Of a DNA stretch of 64,000 nucleotides, positions 25,438-34,717 are shown in pieces (position 1 is the first letter of the stretch; every line of letters starts with the position of its first letter). The DNA comes from Candidatus Omnitrophota bacterium (lineage in GTDB: Bacteria; Hinthialibacterota; Hinthialibacteria; Hinthialibacterales; Hinthialibacteraceae). The DNA lies in NCBI GenBank assembly GCA_013177805.1, contig JABLXU010000041.1, forward strand, positions 1 through 64,000. Reading direction: 5' to 3'. Under the pieces are notes generated by a model. It saw only the letters and a program-made list of their open reading frames with translations, had not been told where the DNA came from and searched no databases. The position numbers were made by a program, and so were the translations under genes.

Positions 25438-26394
25438 ATGGCAGCGAAAGCGACCCGGCAAGCGTTTGGTGAAGCCCTGGTGGACGTGGGCGCCAAGAAT
25501 CCTAACGTCGTGGTGTTGGACGCCGACCTCAGCAAATCCACGATGACCTGCCTCTTCGCGGACAAGTATCCCGAACGCTTTTTCGAGTTCGGCATCGCCG
25601 AGGCCAACATGATCGGCGCGGGGGCGGGCTTGGCTCTCGCGGGCAAAATTCCCTTCGTATGCAGTTTCGCCTGCTTTATCACCGGACGCTTCGATACGAT
25701 CCGCATGTCGGTGGGATATTCCCAGGCCAACGTCAAGATCATCGGCACGCACGCGGGGGTGGGCATCGGCGAGGACGGCCACAGCCAGATGGGCTTGGAA
25801 GACATCGCCCTTATGCGCACCATCCCCGGCATGACAGTTCTGCAACCCGCCGATGAAATCGAAACCAAGCAGGCCGTGGCCTTCGCCGCCGAACACGAAG
25901 GCCCCGTGTATATCCGCCTCACCCGGCAAAAACTGCCGGACGTCAACGGCCCGGATTATGTGTATCAGCCCGGCCGAGGGGTCGAATTGGCTTCCGGCAT
26001 GGATATGACGATCTTCGCGACCGGCGGCACGGTGCATCCCGCCCTTCAGGCCAAAGATATCCTGGCCGCGAAACAAATCGACGCCCGCGTTGTCAATGTG
26101 CACACCTTGAAGCCGCTGGATGAGGAATTGATCCTCCGCTGCGCCCGCGAAACGGGCTGTCTATTTACCGTGGAGGATCATACCGTCATCGGAGGACTCG
26201 GCTCTGCCGTCGCCGAAGTGGTGGCCGAACATCATCCCGTGCCCGTCAAACGCTGGGGGATTCTGGATACCTTCGGCCAATCCGGCGGCGAGAAGGAACT
26301 GTACCGGCATTACCAAATCGACGCCGAAGGGATCGCTGCGGCGGCGGCCGCTTTCTACCAAAAAAATATCCAAAACAAAGCCGGTATCGCGTGA
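25438..26394 (+). CDS. Transketolase, C-terminal subunit
   Basis: A 318-residue partner of the preceding subunit. It carries the pyrimidine-binding domain with FEFGIAEANMIGAGAGLAL, whose Glu activates the cofactor, IGTHAGVGIGEDGHSQMGLED, and the transketolase C-terminal domain (YIRLTRQKLP to about residue 318) with FTVEDHTVIGGLG. The ATG at 25438 follows GGAAGGA and starts the conserved MAAKATRQAFGEALV opening; the frame upstream of it to 25384 is not conserved. Split transketolases are common in archaea, Firmicutes and several uncultured phyla. The paired arrangement confirms the assignment. Confidence 0.93.
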   Translation: MAAKATRQAFGEALVDVGAKNPNVVVLDADLSKSTMTCLFADKYPERFFEFGIAEANMIGAGAGLALAGKIPFVCSFACFITGRFDTIRMSVGYSQANVKIIGTHAGVGIGEDGHSQMGLEDIALMRTIPGMTVLQPADEIETKQAVAFAAEHEGPVYIRLTRQKLPDVNGPDYVYQPGRGVELASGMDMTIFATGGTVHPALQAKDILAAKQIDARVVNVHTLKPLDEELILRCARETGCLFTVEDHTVIGGLGSAVAEVVAEHHPVPVKRWGILDTFGQSGGEKELYRHYQIDAEGIAAAAAAFYQKNIQNKAGIA

Positions 26395-26573
26395 TCCACG
26401 TTGTGCATCCGGCTTGCGCTGCCAGGCAAAGCCGGAGGCGGGGTTCTCCTGGGAAGGGCAAAATCCGCCCGCGGGGGAGATTGCCGCTTCGATCCAGCGC
26501 TTCTATACTCATCACGTTTTCTCCGCGCGAGTACAATGAATCCAGGAATACCGACCAGACACCAGGTGCCGTG

Positions 26574-29231
26574 ATGAAAAGCCAGGAAATCCGCGACCAG
26601 TATCGAGAATTTTTTGTCCAACGGGGACACGAAGCGTGGCCCAGCGATTCGTTGGTCCCCAAAAACGACCCCACCTTGTTGTTCACCAGCGCCGGTATGG
26701 TACAGTTCAAGCCCTATTTCCGGGGTGAAATGGGAGACCGGCTCAAGCGGGCCACGACCTGCCAAAAATGCTTCCGCACCAGCGACATCGAAAACGTGGG
26801 GCATACCGAACGCCACCACACCTTTTTTGAAATGTTGGGCAATTTTTCGTTCGGCGACTATTTCAAGCAAGAGGCCATCCGTTGGGCGTGGGAGTTCTCG
26901 GTTGATGTCATGAAATTACCCCCGGAGAAGATCTGGGTCAGTATCTATGAAAAAGACGAAGAATCGGCCGGGATCTGGCTGAAAGAAACCGATATCCGGC
27001 CGGAACGGATTGTGCGCATGGGCGAGAAGGACAATTTCTGGCCCGCCTCGGGCATTCTCGGCCCATCCGGCCCCTGCTCGGAACTGTATTATGATTTCGG
27101 TCCGGAATACGGCTCCGGCCGGGAAAACGCCACCCCCGCCGACGAATCCGAAGATGCCCGCTTTTTGGAATATTGGAACCTGGTGTTCACCCAATACGAC
27201 CGGCAGGAAGATGGAACCCTGAAACCTCTCGCGCGCAAGAATATCGACACCGGCCTGGGGCTGGAACGCCTGGCGGCCATTATGCAAGGCGTGCATTCCA
27301 ATTTCGAGACGGACACGCTGTATCCCATCATCCGTTATTTCGAAGAACGGACGGGAATCCAGTTCCGCCAGGATCCCGCGCTGGATGTGTCTTTCCGGGT
27401 GCTGGCGGATCACATCCGCGCCACCTTGTTCGTGCTGACTGACCAGGTCACGCCCGCCAACACAGGACGGGGTTACGTCCTGCGGCGGATCATGCGCCGG
27501 GCGGTCCGGCACGGCCTTAAACTGGGGATCGAAAGCAACCTGATGGCCCCCGCCATGGAAGTCGTGGCCGAGGTCAACCGCAAAGAATATCCCGAACTGC
27601 TGGAGCGGCTGAACTACACGCGCCGTATCGCCATCGCGGAGGAAGAGGCGTTCCGCAGCACCTTCAGCCGCGGCCTGGCCAAACTCGAGGAAATGATGGT
27701 TGAATCGCGCGCCCGGGGCGAGACAGTGCTTTCGGGCGAGAAGGCGTTCATCTTGCACGATACCTACGGATTCCCCACCGATTCGACTTTAGAAATACTC
27801 CAAGAATGGGGCTTCCAGGGTTTCGACGCAACCGGCTTCGAAGCCTGCATGGCCGAACAGCGCCGCCGGGCGCAAGCCTCGTGGCAAGGCTCGGGCGAAA
27901 CCAAGGTGGAAGTGGATGTCAACATTCCCCCCTCCACGTTCACGGGATATACCTCGGACACGGAGGATAGCCGCGTGATCGCCCTCTTCCAAAACGGCAA
28001 ACGGGTGGATGCGGTGGTCGCCGGCCAGGAAGTGGAGATCGTCGCCGGAAAGACGCCCTTCTACGCGGAAGCCGGCGGCCAGGTGGGCGACAAGGGGACG
28101 ATTGAAGGCTTGGAGGAAGATTGGCTGGTCGAAGTGAAAACCACCCGCAAAACCGCGTCCAACGTGTACGTGCATTTCGGCATGGTGGAGCGCGGGACCG
28201 TCCGCGAAGGCAGCCCGGCCCGATTGAGCGTGAGCCTGGAATCCCGCTTCCCGACGCTGAAAAACCACACCGCCACCCATCTGCTGCATGCCGCGTTGCG
28301 GTCCGTGCTGGGCCGCCATATCAAGCAATCCGGATCTCTGGTGGAACCGGGTTATCTGCGGTTTGACTTCACTCACTTCGAAGCTGTCAGCCCAGAGGAT
28401 CTCCGGAAAATCGAAGCCATGGTCAACCGCTGGATCTATGAAAACCACCCGGTCCGCACGGAGATCACCTCGTTGGAAACTGCCCGCCAAAAAGGAGCCA
28501 TGGCCCTATTCGGCGAGAAATACGGCGGCGAAGTCCGCATGGTGGAAGTGGTGAATGAACGGGATCCCCAACACCCCATCAGCCTGGAACTCTGCGGCGG
28601 AACCCATGTGCGGGCGACGGGTGAAATTGGCTCTTTCCGGATTCTGTCGGAAAGTTCCATCTCCGCGGGCAACCGGCGCATCGAAGCCCTGACCGGCCCG
28701 CGGGCGGTGGAATACACGCAAACCGAACACGACTTGCTGCGCTCGCTGTCGATGGAATTGAAAGTAGCGCCGGAGGAAATTCCCGCCCGGCTCAACCGGA
28801 TGGCGGAACAGATCCGCCAACTCGAAAAGGAAAACCTGGAACTGCGGCAAAAATTGCTCAAGGGCGAAACCACCAACCTGATGGCCGGGGCCACAGAGAT
28901 CGGCGGCGTCACCGTCATCACCACGGAACTCGAGAATTCCGGGAAAGACGACCTGCAAACCGCCATGGATTCGATCATTAACGGTGCGAAAAACCGGGTG
29001 GCGGTGCTGGCCTCGCGGGATTCCGATAAAGTCACGTTCGTCTGCGGGGTTAGCGACGATCTGACGCACAAACTCGACGCCGGCCGGATCGTCAAGGACA
29101 TTTCGAAAATTACCGGCGGCAGTGGCGGTGGGCGCAAAAACCGCGCGCAAGCCGGCGGAAAAGATCCCAGCAAACTGCCCGAAGCCCTTCAAAAAGTGAA
29201 AGACCTGGTCGCCGCCGCGTTGCAGCCGTGA
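26574..29231 (+). CDS. alaS: Alanyl-tRNA synthetase
   Basis: An 885-residue enzyme that charges tRNA-Ala. The class II catalytic core begins MKSQEIRDQYREFF and has PTLLFTSAGMVQFKPYF, TCQKCFRTSDIENVG and RHHTFFEMLGNFSFGDYF. The editing domain has the zinc-binding pair HTATHLLH and ELCGGTHV. The C-Ala domain ends with FVCGVSDDL and GRIVKDISKITGGSGGG. The start is placed at 26574 because the conserved N-terminus begins there; the frame is open back to 26391, but those 61 codons have no family similarity. The 179-base leader shows no recognisable T-box. The stop overlaps the next start as GTGA. Confidence 0.97.
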   Translation: MKSQEIRDQYREFFVQRGHEAWPSDSLVPKNDPTLLFTSAGMVQFKPYFRGEMGDRLKRATTCQKCFRTSDIENVGHTERHHTFFEMLGNFSFGDYFKQEAIRWAWEFSVDVMKLPPEKIWVSIYEKDEESAGIWLKETDIRPERIVRMGEKDNFWPASGILGPSGPCSELYYDFGPEYGSGRENATPADESEDARFLEYWNLVFTQYDRQEDGTLKPLARKNIDTGLGLERLAAIMQGVHSNFETDTLYPIIRYFEERTGIQFRQDPALDVSFRVLADHIRATLFVLTDQVTPANTGRGYVLRRIMRRAVRHGLKLGIESNLMAPAMEVVAEVNRKEYPELLERLNYTRRIAIAEEEAFRSTFSRGLAKLEEMMVESRARGETVLSGEKAFILHDTYGFPTDSTLEILQEWGFQGFDATGFEACMAEQRRRAQASWQGSGETKVEVDVNIPPSTFTGYTSDTEDSRVIALFQNGKRVDAVVAGQEVEIVAGKTPFYAEAGGQVGDKGTIEGLEEDWLVEVKTTRKTASNVYVHFGMVERGTVREGSPARLSVSLESRFPTLKNHTATHLLHAALRSVLGRHIKQSGSLVEPGYLRFDFTHFEAVSPEDLRKIEAMVNRWIYENHPVRTEITSLETARQKGAMALFGEKYGGEVRMVEVVNERDPQHPISLELCGGTHVRATGEIGSFRILSESSISAGNRRIEALTGPRAVEYTQTEHDLLRSLSMELKVAPEEIPARLNRMAEQIRQLEKENLELRQKLLKGETTNLMAGATEIGGVTVITTELENSGKDDLQTAMDSIINGAKNRVAVLASRDSDKVTFVCGVSDDLTHKLDAGRIVKDISKITGGSGGGRKNRAQAGGKDPSKLPEALQKVKDLVAAALQP

Positions 29232-30535
29232 CCGAAACCGCTTACCTCATTGCCACGCTTTCCACGCGTGGGGAGGGGATCGCCCGCGCGGGCGGCAAGG
29301 TGACTTTCATTCCCTTCACCCTCCCCGGAGAAACCTGGTCCGCGGATCTCATCGAATCGAAAAAAAACTACGGCCGCGCCCTGCCCCGGAAGATGATCTC
29401 CCCCGCCAATCCACCCGTCGGCCGTGTCGAACCGCGTTGTCCCTATTTCGGCTCCTGCGGCGGATGCCATTTGCAACACATCCCCTACACGGATCAACTC
29501 CGCTGGAAGCGGCACTGGCTGGAAGAAACCTTCCGCCGCGTCGCCCACCTGGAGGTGCAGTCCGCCGACATAGAGCCCTCGCCAACCTGGGAATACCGCA
29601 ACAAGATCACCCTGCGTGTGACGAAAATGGGGACCGAAACGGTCCTTGGCTACCACCGGATTTATCAACCCGACCGGATCATCCCCATCACCGATTGCCC
29701 TATCGCCCATCCGCTCATCCGGAAATGGATCCCCCTGGTCACGGATGCCTTGAACCGTACGCCGTTGGAAATCATCTCCCCCTCTCCGGCGTCTCCCCAA
29801 GGTTCCCGCGTGGTGATGCAGGTAAGAGAATCTTCTCTCACGCTCTCGGTCTGGGACGTACAATTGCTCCCTCATGCCCAAGAACAATTGGCGGAAGCGT
29901 GGTTGGCCCCCCCTTCCCCCATCGATGGCGTGATCCTCCGCAATTTCACTGGCGGTGCGCCCCGGATCTGGGCCCGGTCTGGGAAGACTACTAGGGTGAA
30001 TGACTTCGCCACGGAGACCTTTCTGCAAGTGAACGACACGGTGCGGGAAAAATTGTACGCGCATATCCTGGAACTTCCCTACCGCCGGCGCGGCAGCGTG
30101 TTGGATGGCTATTGCGGTGTAGGCCTTCTCACCCGGCGGCTGGCGGAACGGTTCGAAAAAACTGTGGGCGTGGAGTTAAACGGCGAGGCGGTTTGGATGG
30201 CAAGAAAACAGGTGGAACAGGGGGGATTGAGTGGCCGGACGCAAATCCAGGCCGGCTCTTTGGAGGCATTTTTATCGAAATGCCGGGATTCCTTCGACGT
30301 GTGGATCTTGAATCCGCCCCGCGCGGGCCTTTCTTCTAAGGTCCGGTCCGCGTTGACCCGGCGCCGGCCGCCGGAATGCGCGATCGTTTCTTGTCACCCC
30401 GCCGCCCTGGCCCGGGACGTGAAAGCTCTGGTGGACGCGGGGTACACGATCGAAAGGGTGCAGCCCTTCGACATGTTCCCCCATACCCACCATCTGGAGA
30501 CGGTTATTTTTTTACGCCGGAAATGGGATCCATAA
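29228..30535 (+). CDS. TrmA/RumA-family 5-methyluridine RNA methyltransferase
   Basis: A 435-residue SAM-dependent methyltransferase for U in tRNA or rRNA (RlmD/RlmC/TrmA family). A TRAM-like N-terminal region is followed by the iron-sulfur cysteines RCPYFGSCGGCHLQH, with a fourth Cys in TDCPIAHP. The Rossmann motif is VLDGYCGVGLLTRRLAERF, with NPPRAGLSSKV (Asp replaced by Asn at the DPPR-type position) and the catalytic-loop VSCHPAALARDVKAL carrying the nucleophilic Cys. The GTG start overlaps the alaS stop by four bases, which implies translational coupling. The cluster cysteines point to the RlmD-like branch, but the target uridine cannot be set from sequence. Confidence 0.9.
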   Translation: MTETAYLIATLSTRGEGIARAGGKVTFIPFTLPGETWSADLIESKKNYGRALPRKMISPANPPVGRVEPRCPYFGSCGGCHLQHIPYTDQLRWKRHWLEETFRRVAHLEVQSADIEPSPTWEYRNKITLRVTKMGTETVLGYHRIYQPDRIIPITDCPIAHPLIRKWIPLVTDALNRTPLEIISPSPASPQGSRVVMQVRESSLTLSVWDVQLLPHAQEQLAEAWLAPPSPIDGVILRNFTGGAPRIWARSGKTTRVNDFATETFLQVNDTVREKLYAHILELPYRRRGSVLDGYCGVGLLTRRLAERFEKTVGVELNGEAVWMARKQVEQGGLSGRTQIQAGSLEAFLSKCRDSFDVWILNPPRAGLSSKVRSALTRRRPPECAIVSCHPAALARDVKALVDAGYTIERVQPFDMFPHTHHLETVIFLRRKWDP

Positions 30536-30592
30536 AGCCGGAGAATTCCCGGAGGAAACTCTGTTCCATTCTTCATTTTTCTGCGGAGTGGA

Positions 30593-30598
30593 TATAAT
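30593..30598 (+). promoter_or_regulatory. Candidate -10 element
   Basis: A perfect TATAAT lies 45 bases before the ATG at 30643. The best -35 at 18-base spacing, TTCTTC, is poor, so this is a tentative promoter for the small orphan gene downstream. Confidence 0.35.
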
Positions 30599-30642
30599 GA
30601 AAACACATGATTCCGGTGTGAAGTGAGAAAGATCAGGTCGCA

Positions 30643-30978
30643 ATGATGAACGGGAAAACCATTCGCGCGAACAAGCCGGATTCCCTGCTCAAATCCGGCA
30701 CCACCTTTACCGATGAACACGGCACGGAATGGACCATCGTGGTCTCCGCCGGCGACGGTACCGCGGCCGTGGAAAGCGAAGACCAGGCCGGCGAATACGC
30801 TAACGGAATGATTTATCTCTGCCAGGACGGGGACACCTACGGGGCGAACTATTTGCCCGAATATATCGTCCGGAACGGCAGTTGGTACAAGAATCAGTTG
30901 ATGGAAACCAAAAAAGAAGAATTCGTGCTTACCAAAAACGCGGTCTTCCGGAAAAAACGCTCCAAAATCGGCCAGTAA
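30643..30978 (+). CDS. Small conserved-looking protein of unknown function
   Basis: A 111-residue acidic/basic mixed protein with no signal peptide, membrane segment or recognised motif. The sequence reads like one small beta domain (TFTDEHGTEWTIVVSAGDG, YANGMIYLCQDGD), followed by a basic tail (KKKRSK region). Two adjacent ATGs (30643 and 30646) are possible; only a weak AGG lies upstream. It is flanked by a TATAAT and by an independent downstream gene with its own -10, so it appears to be a single-gene transcript. Codon use matches the neighbours, which supports it being real. Confidence 0.6.
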   Translation: MMNGKTIRANKPDSLLKSGTTFTDEHGTEWTIVVSAGDGTAAVESEDQAGEYANGMIYLCQDGDTYGANYLPEYIVRNGSWYKNQLMETKKEEFVLTKNAVFRKKRSKIGQ

Positions 30979-31051
30979 ATCCATAAGCCTCCTTCTTGAA
31001 CCATTCCCCCGCCATATCTCTGCCCCGGCCTTATTCGGCATTTTGGGAGTG

Positions 31052-31060
31052 TGGTACAAT
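31052..31060 (+). promoter_or_regulatory. Candidate extended -10 promoter of the Tat isomerase gene
   Basis: TGGTACAAT is an extended -10 (TGn plus TACAAT) located 40 bases before the ATG at 31101. TTATTC at 18-base spacing is a weak -35, as expected for extended -10 promoters. Confidence 0.45.
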
Positions 31061-31100
31061 ATTCCGCCTTTTAATCCTTTGGAAAACGAGGACCGCCATT

Positions 31101-31985
31101 ATGTCTACGTTGATGAATCGGCGTCATTTTTTGGGAACCGGCGCGGCCGCCGCGTTGGCCTTGAATACCGGATTCCAGACCACGGCCCAAGCCAGGGAAA
31201 GCGCCGGGCACAGCCGCATCGGCATGATTCTCTATACCATCCGGGATTTTCTTAAAACCCCGGACGACATCGCCCGCTCGCTCGAGAAGGTCAAGAAAAT
31301 TGGTTATGACAATATCGAACTGGCTGGGATGGGGCCCATCGACAACACCCGGCTGGCCCGAATTGTCAAGGACAACGCGTTGAACGTGATTTCTGCCCAT
31401 GCCTCGTGGGACGGCTTGACCCAAGACATCCAAAAAGAAATCGACAAGTACAAAGAACTGGGGTGTGATCACCTGGTGATCAGTGCTTTGCCTGCCGAAT
31501 ACCGGAGCGCGGAAGGCTACACGCAATTCGCCCAAATCGCCAGCGGCATCGGCCAAAAACTGGCGGCCGCGGGCATGACCCTGGCGTATCACAACCATAG
31601 CTTCGAGTTCGTGAAATATGGCGGTCGAACCGGACAGGAAATTCTCCGGACCGGCAGCGATCCGCGGCATTTTTATTTTGAAATTGACACCTACTGGGTC
31701 CAAGACGGCGGGGCCGATCCGGCGGATTGGATCCGCAAGGTGGCCGGCCGCGTCCGGATGGTCCACATGAAAGACATGGCCATGCTCCCCGTGGAAAAGG
31801 AATTTCATCCCAAGCGCGTGTTTGCGGAAGTTGGAGAGGGCAACTTGAACTGGCCCGCGATTCTCGAAGCGTCTGAAGCCGCGAAGGTGCAGTATTACAT
31901 CGTGGAACAGGACACCTGCCAACGGGATCCGATGGAGAGCATCGCCATCAGCCTGCGGAACATGAAATCCTGGGGCTTGGCCTGA
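31101..31985 (+). CDS. Tat-exported sugar phosphate isomerase/epimerase-like TIM-barrel protein
   Basis: A 294-residue protein with a clear Tat signal (MNRRHFLGTGAAAALALN, cleavage near AQA). The AP-endonuclease-2 TIM barrel (PF01261) follows: IGMILYTIRDFL, KIGYDNIELAG, NVISAHASWDG, ELGCDHLVISAL, MTLAYHNHSFEF, HFYFEIDTYWVQ, VRMVHMKDM and EVGEGNLNWPAI. The metal ligands of the family (Glu in IELAG, His in YHNH, Asp in EIDTYW, His in VHMKD, Glu in EVGEG) appear to be kept, so it should be active. Homologues act on inositols or keto-sugars. Export by Tat places a normally cytoplasmic enzyme fold outside the membrane, a style common in Planctomycetes-like bacteria. Confidence 0.9.
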   Translation: MSTLMNRRHFLGTGAAAALALNTGFQTTAQARESAGHSRIGMILYTIRDFLKTPDDIARSLEKVKKIGYDNIELAGMGPIDNTRLARIVKDNALNVISAHASWDGLTQDIQKEIDKYKELGCDHLVISALPAEYRSAEGYTQFAQIASGIGQKLAAAGMTLAYHNHSFEFVKYGGRTGQEILRTGSDPRHFYFEIDTYWVQDGGADPADWIRKVAGRVRMVHMKDMAMLPVEKEFHPKRVFAEVGEGNLNWPAILEASEAAKVQYYIVEQDTCQRDPMESIAISLRNMKSWGLA

Positions 31986-32030
31986 TCCGCCGGTTGATCC
32001 GTATCGGATTCTTTCAACCGAATAGGATTG

Positions 32031-33392
32031 TCATCCTGAATAACCCTTCCGGTTGATCAGGGCGTGGGTCAATTCCACGAAATCATGACAGATCACATCC
32101 GGCTTGGCTTCTTCAAGTTGCCGGTAGCCGGTGATCCCCATGGCGCCGGAGAGCAGCGCGGCCGACGGACAACCGATTTGCCGGGCGGCCCAGATATCGG
32201 CCACCGCGTCGCCCACAATCAGTACCTTGCGGGCGTCCGGGATCGGATGGGCGCAGTATTGGAGCAAAGCTTCCAGCGGTTCATGAGGATATATCGAACG
32301 AACGAACGCGAAGGGATGCGGCTTGCCCAGCAGTTCCGGAATCCCCTGCTTTTTTAGTTCCGCCTCGGCGGCTTCCACCTCGTCATGGGTCACGATCCGT
32401 TCGTCCTCGAAAAAAGAAAGGAAATCCCACTCTTGCAACGGAGTTAAAATTTCCAGCCGGGGACGGCCGGTGGCGATACCCAGCCGGAATCCCGCTTCCC
32501 GCAGCCGCGTCAGGCAAGCCCGGGTTTTCTCGCGGCCGTGCAGAGGTTCCTCCCGGTGGATGAACCCCGGTTTGGGACGGTAAAGAACGGAACGGCCGTA
32601 TACCGATTCATAGAGGGATTCCCCCAGATACCATTGCTGAAACAGGTCCCGGCAATCCTCCCACAGCGCTGTCCGGCGGCCGAAGAGGGTATAGCGGAGA
32701 CCGGACTTCGTTTCCACCAGCCGGTTTAATTCGTCCAGCAAGCGCAGTCCCCGGATGTCAGGATGAAAATCGTCCATGACGCGTAACTCAATATTATGGA
32801 CTGGAGAAATCCGGTGATTTTGCTTCCGGAAATACGCGCCCCACAGGGGCAGGTCCCGCAAGCGAAGAAAACGGTCCCATTCTTCCTTTTTCACCTGCTC
32901 TTGAAGCCGCTTGCGAATGGGCGCAAGGCATTCCCCAAGATCCGCGGCGGGAACTCCCGCGGGGTGGGAATCGGAGTCCGGTTCTGCTGTGGCCTCCAGA
33001 GAACCATTGGCTTCCCCGGAACCGCCGGAGGGCCCGGTCAATAATTCGCATAGAGAAGAGAATGGGGAAAAGAGAGGGGCAAGGTACAGACCCGCCACCA
33101 GGTAGGCCAGGTCCCAGTTGCTGTTGATGCCGCGCGATTTGCACGTGACGATCAGCTCGGGCGGAAGGTACTTGCGCCAGTCCGAGCGCGTGCCGCGGTT
33201 CATCCGGTGGTAAAAGAGATCGGCAATCGGCGTGAACTGAGCGGGATCGAGGCCGAGATGCGCCGGGCTTTCGAGCAGATCGCGGATTACCAACCCGGCG
33301 GTGTCCCAATAGGCCTGTTCATTGGTCAAGACGCCATCCATGTCCAGGATGAGCCATTCGATATCACGGAAGGAGGCCGGCAGTTCGGTCAT
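32031..33392 (-). CDS. HAD-superfamily hydrolase with large cap insertion
   Basis: A 453-residue haloacid-dehalogenase-fold protein. Motif I is ILDMDGVLTNEQAYWDT (nucleophile Asp), motif II LGIATGRPRLEI, and motif IV LIVGDAVADIWAARQIGCP. The core of such enzymes is about 220 residues, so roughly 230 residues form a cap inserted after motif I (about 30-270), including DLFYHRMNRGTRSDWRKYLPP and a Ser/Gly/Glu-rich linker (about 115-145). It is probably a phosphatase; the substrate is unknown. No signal peptide is visible. The next upstream gene on this strand, mqnE-like, ends 49 bases before this start, so co-transcription is possible. Confidence 0.83.
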   Translation of the reverse strand: MTELPASFRDIEWLILDMDGVLTNEQAYWDTAGLVIRDLLESPAHLGLDPAQFTPIADLFYHRMNRGTRSDWRKYLPPELIVTCKSRGINSNWDLAYLVAGLYLAPLFSPFSSLCELLTGPSGGSGEANGSLEATAEPDSDSHPAGVPAADLGECLAPIRKRLQEQVKKEEWDRFLRLRDLPLWGAYFRKQNHRISPVHNIELRVMDDFHPDIRGLRLLDELNRLVETKSGLRYTLFGRRTALWEDCRDLFQQWYLGESLYESVYGRSVLYRPKPGFIHREEPLHGREKTRACLTRLREAGFRLGIATGRPRLEILTPLQEWDFLSFFEDERIVTHDEVEAAEAELKKQGIPELLGKPHPFAFVRSIYPHEPLEALLQYCAHPIPDARKVLIVGDAVADIWAARQIGCPSAALLSGAMGITGYRQLEEAKPDVICHDFVELTHALINRKGYSG

Positions 33393-33441
33393 GGACGGTT
33401 CGTTTCAATCCAGCGGATGACTTGCGGATTGGTCCCGGTAC

Positions 33442-34536
33442 CTAGGCAATCGTCGCGGGCAGGGATTGAGTGCGGTGATACGGCTGGAACAACGTGTCCC
33501 GTTCCACCGGTTCCCGTCCCGCCTCCCGAATTAAGCGTTGAATTGTGGAGACGGTCAAGAGTTTCGGCGAGGTGGAACCGGCCATGTGCACGATTTTTTC
33601 ATCGATAACCGTCCCGTCGAAATCATCCGCGCCGAAGCGCAGCATGACCTGGGCGGTTTTGACTCCCAGCATGGTCCAATACGATTTGATGTGGGGAAAA
33701 TTATCCAGATAGATTCGTGAAATGGCATGCACGCGCAGGTCTTTCACCCCGGTGCACATCACACCCTCGAGGCGTGTGTTCCGGGACTGGAAACGCAGGG
33801 GGATGAAAGTCAAAAACCCGCCGGTCTCATCTTGCAGAGGCCGCAGATGAGCGAGATGATCGATGATCTCCTCCGGCGTTTCGATGTGGCCGTACAGCAT
33901 GGTGGCGTTGCTGCGCAAACCCAGGCCGTGCGCCGTGCGGTGCACATCCAGCCATTCATCCACGTACAACTTGCCGGGGCAGATCTTCTCCCGCACCCGC
34001 CCGGCAAACATCTCCGCCCCGCCGCCGGGAAGCGAACCGAGTCCGGCGTCGATCAGGTCTTTCAACACCCGCTCGATGGACAAACCCGTCAGACGGGCCA
34101 AGTGGGAAATCTCCACCGCCGTGAAGCATTTCAAATGGATATGCGGATGGCGGGCTTTGATCGCCCGGAGGATGTTCAAGTAATAGTCGTAAGGCAAATC
34201 GGGATGCAACCCCCCGACTATATGGAGCTCGATCGCCCCTTGCTCCGCGCCCTCGTCCGCCCGCTGCACCATTTCTTCGAGCGAATAGGTAAAGGCCAGC
34301 GGCTGGCCGGGTTTTTGGGCAAACGCGCAAAAACGGCAGGAGTCAACGCAGACATTGCTGTAATTGATATGCCGGTTGACAATGTAATAAGCCCGGTTGC
34401 CGTTCCACCGCCGCCGGACGATTTCCGACATCCGGCCGAGCGCGTGGATATCCGGGGATTGGAATAAAAACAAGGCTTCTTCCTCGGTGATCCGTTCGCC
34501 GGCGCGGATTTTTTCTTCGATCTCGGCCATGGTCAT
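33442..34536 (-). CDS. mqnE: Aminofutalosine synthase-like radical SAM enzyme
   Basis: A 364-residue radical SAM protein. Cys63, Cys67 and Cys70 in NVCVDSCRFCAF bind the 4Fe-4S cluster, GLHPDLPYDYY and LHIVGG are family segments, and SNATMLYGHIETPEE with LQDETGGFLTFIPLRF is characteristic of the menaquinone (futalosine) enzymes. MqnE adds an enolpyruvyl unit to adenosine to give aminofutalosine; MqnC, which closes the ring, is a close relative. MqnE is favoured by the YYIVNRHINYSNVC opening and TMLYGHIETP. No other mqn genes are in the window. This is good evidence that the host makes menaquinone by the futalosine route. Confidence 0.85.
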   Translation of the reverse strand: MTMAEIEEKIRAGERITEEEALFLFQSPDIHALGRMSEIVRRRWNGNRAYYIVNRHINYSNVCVDSCRFCAFAQKPGQPLAFTYSLEEMVQRADEGAEQGAIELHIVGGLHPDLPYDYYLNILRAIKARHPHIHLKCFTAVEISHLARLTGLSIERVLKDLIDAGLGSLPGGGAEMFAGRVREKICPGKLYVDEWLDVHRTAHGLGLRSNATMLYGHIETPEEIIDHLAHLRPLQDETGGFLTFIPLRFQSRNTRLEGVMCTGVKDLRVHAISRIYLDNFPHIKSYWTMLGVKTAQVMLRFGADDFDGTVIDEKIVHMAGSTSPKLLTVSTIQRLIREAGREPVERDTLFQPYHRTQSLPATIA

Positions 34537-34717
34537 CGGTTTTTTAATTCCCTGCTCTCAACGGAAATCATGCCAAACGGTCTTATTATATCCTTGGATG
34601 ATAAGGGAGTCAGGGTAAAACCTGTGCCGGTAAGGGATAGGACCGGTGGAAATGAATGAGGTGATTGGGTGACACCCTGGGTTCTTTTTCTCTAGACGGC
34701 AGGTGAATAGCAGACTC

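Noticed and set aside
26395..26573. T-box leader ahead of alaS
   Set aside because: No specifier loop or TGG-containing antiterminator segment is recognisable in the 179-base leader, and T-boxes are mostly confined to Firmicutes and relatives.
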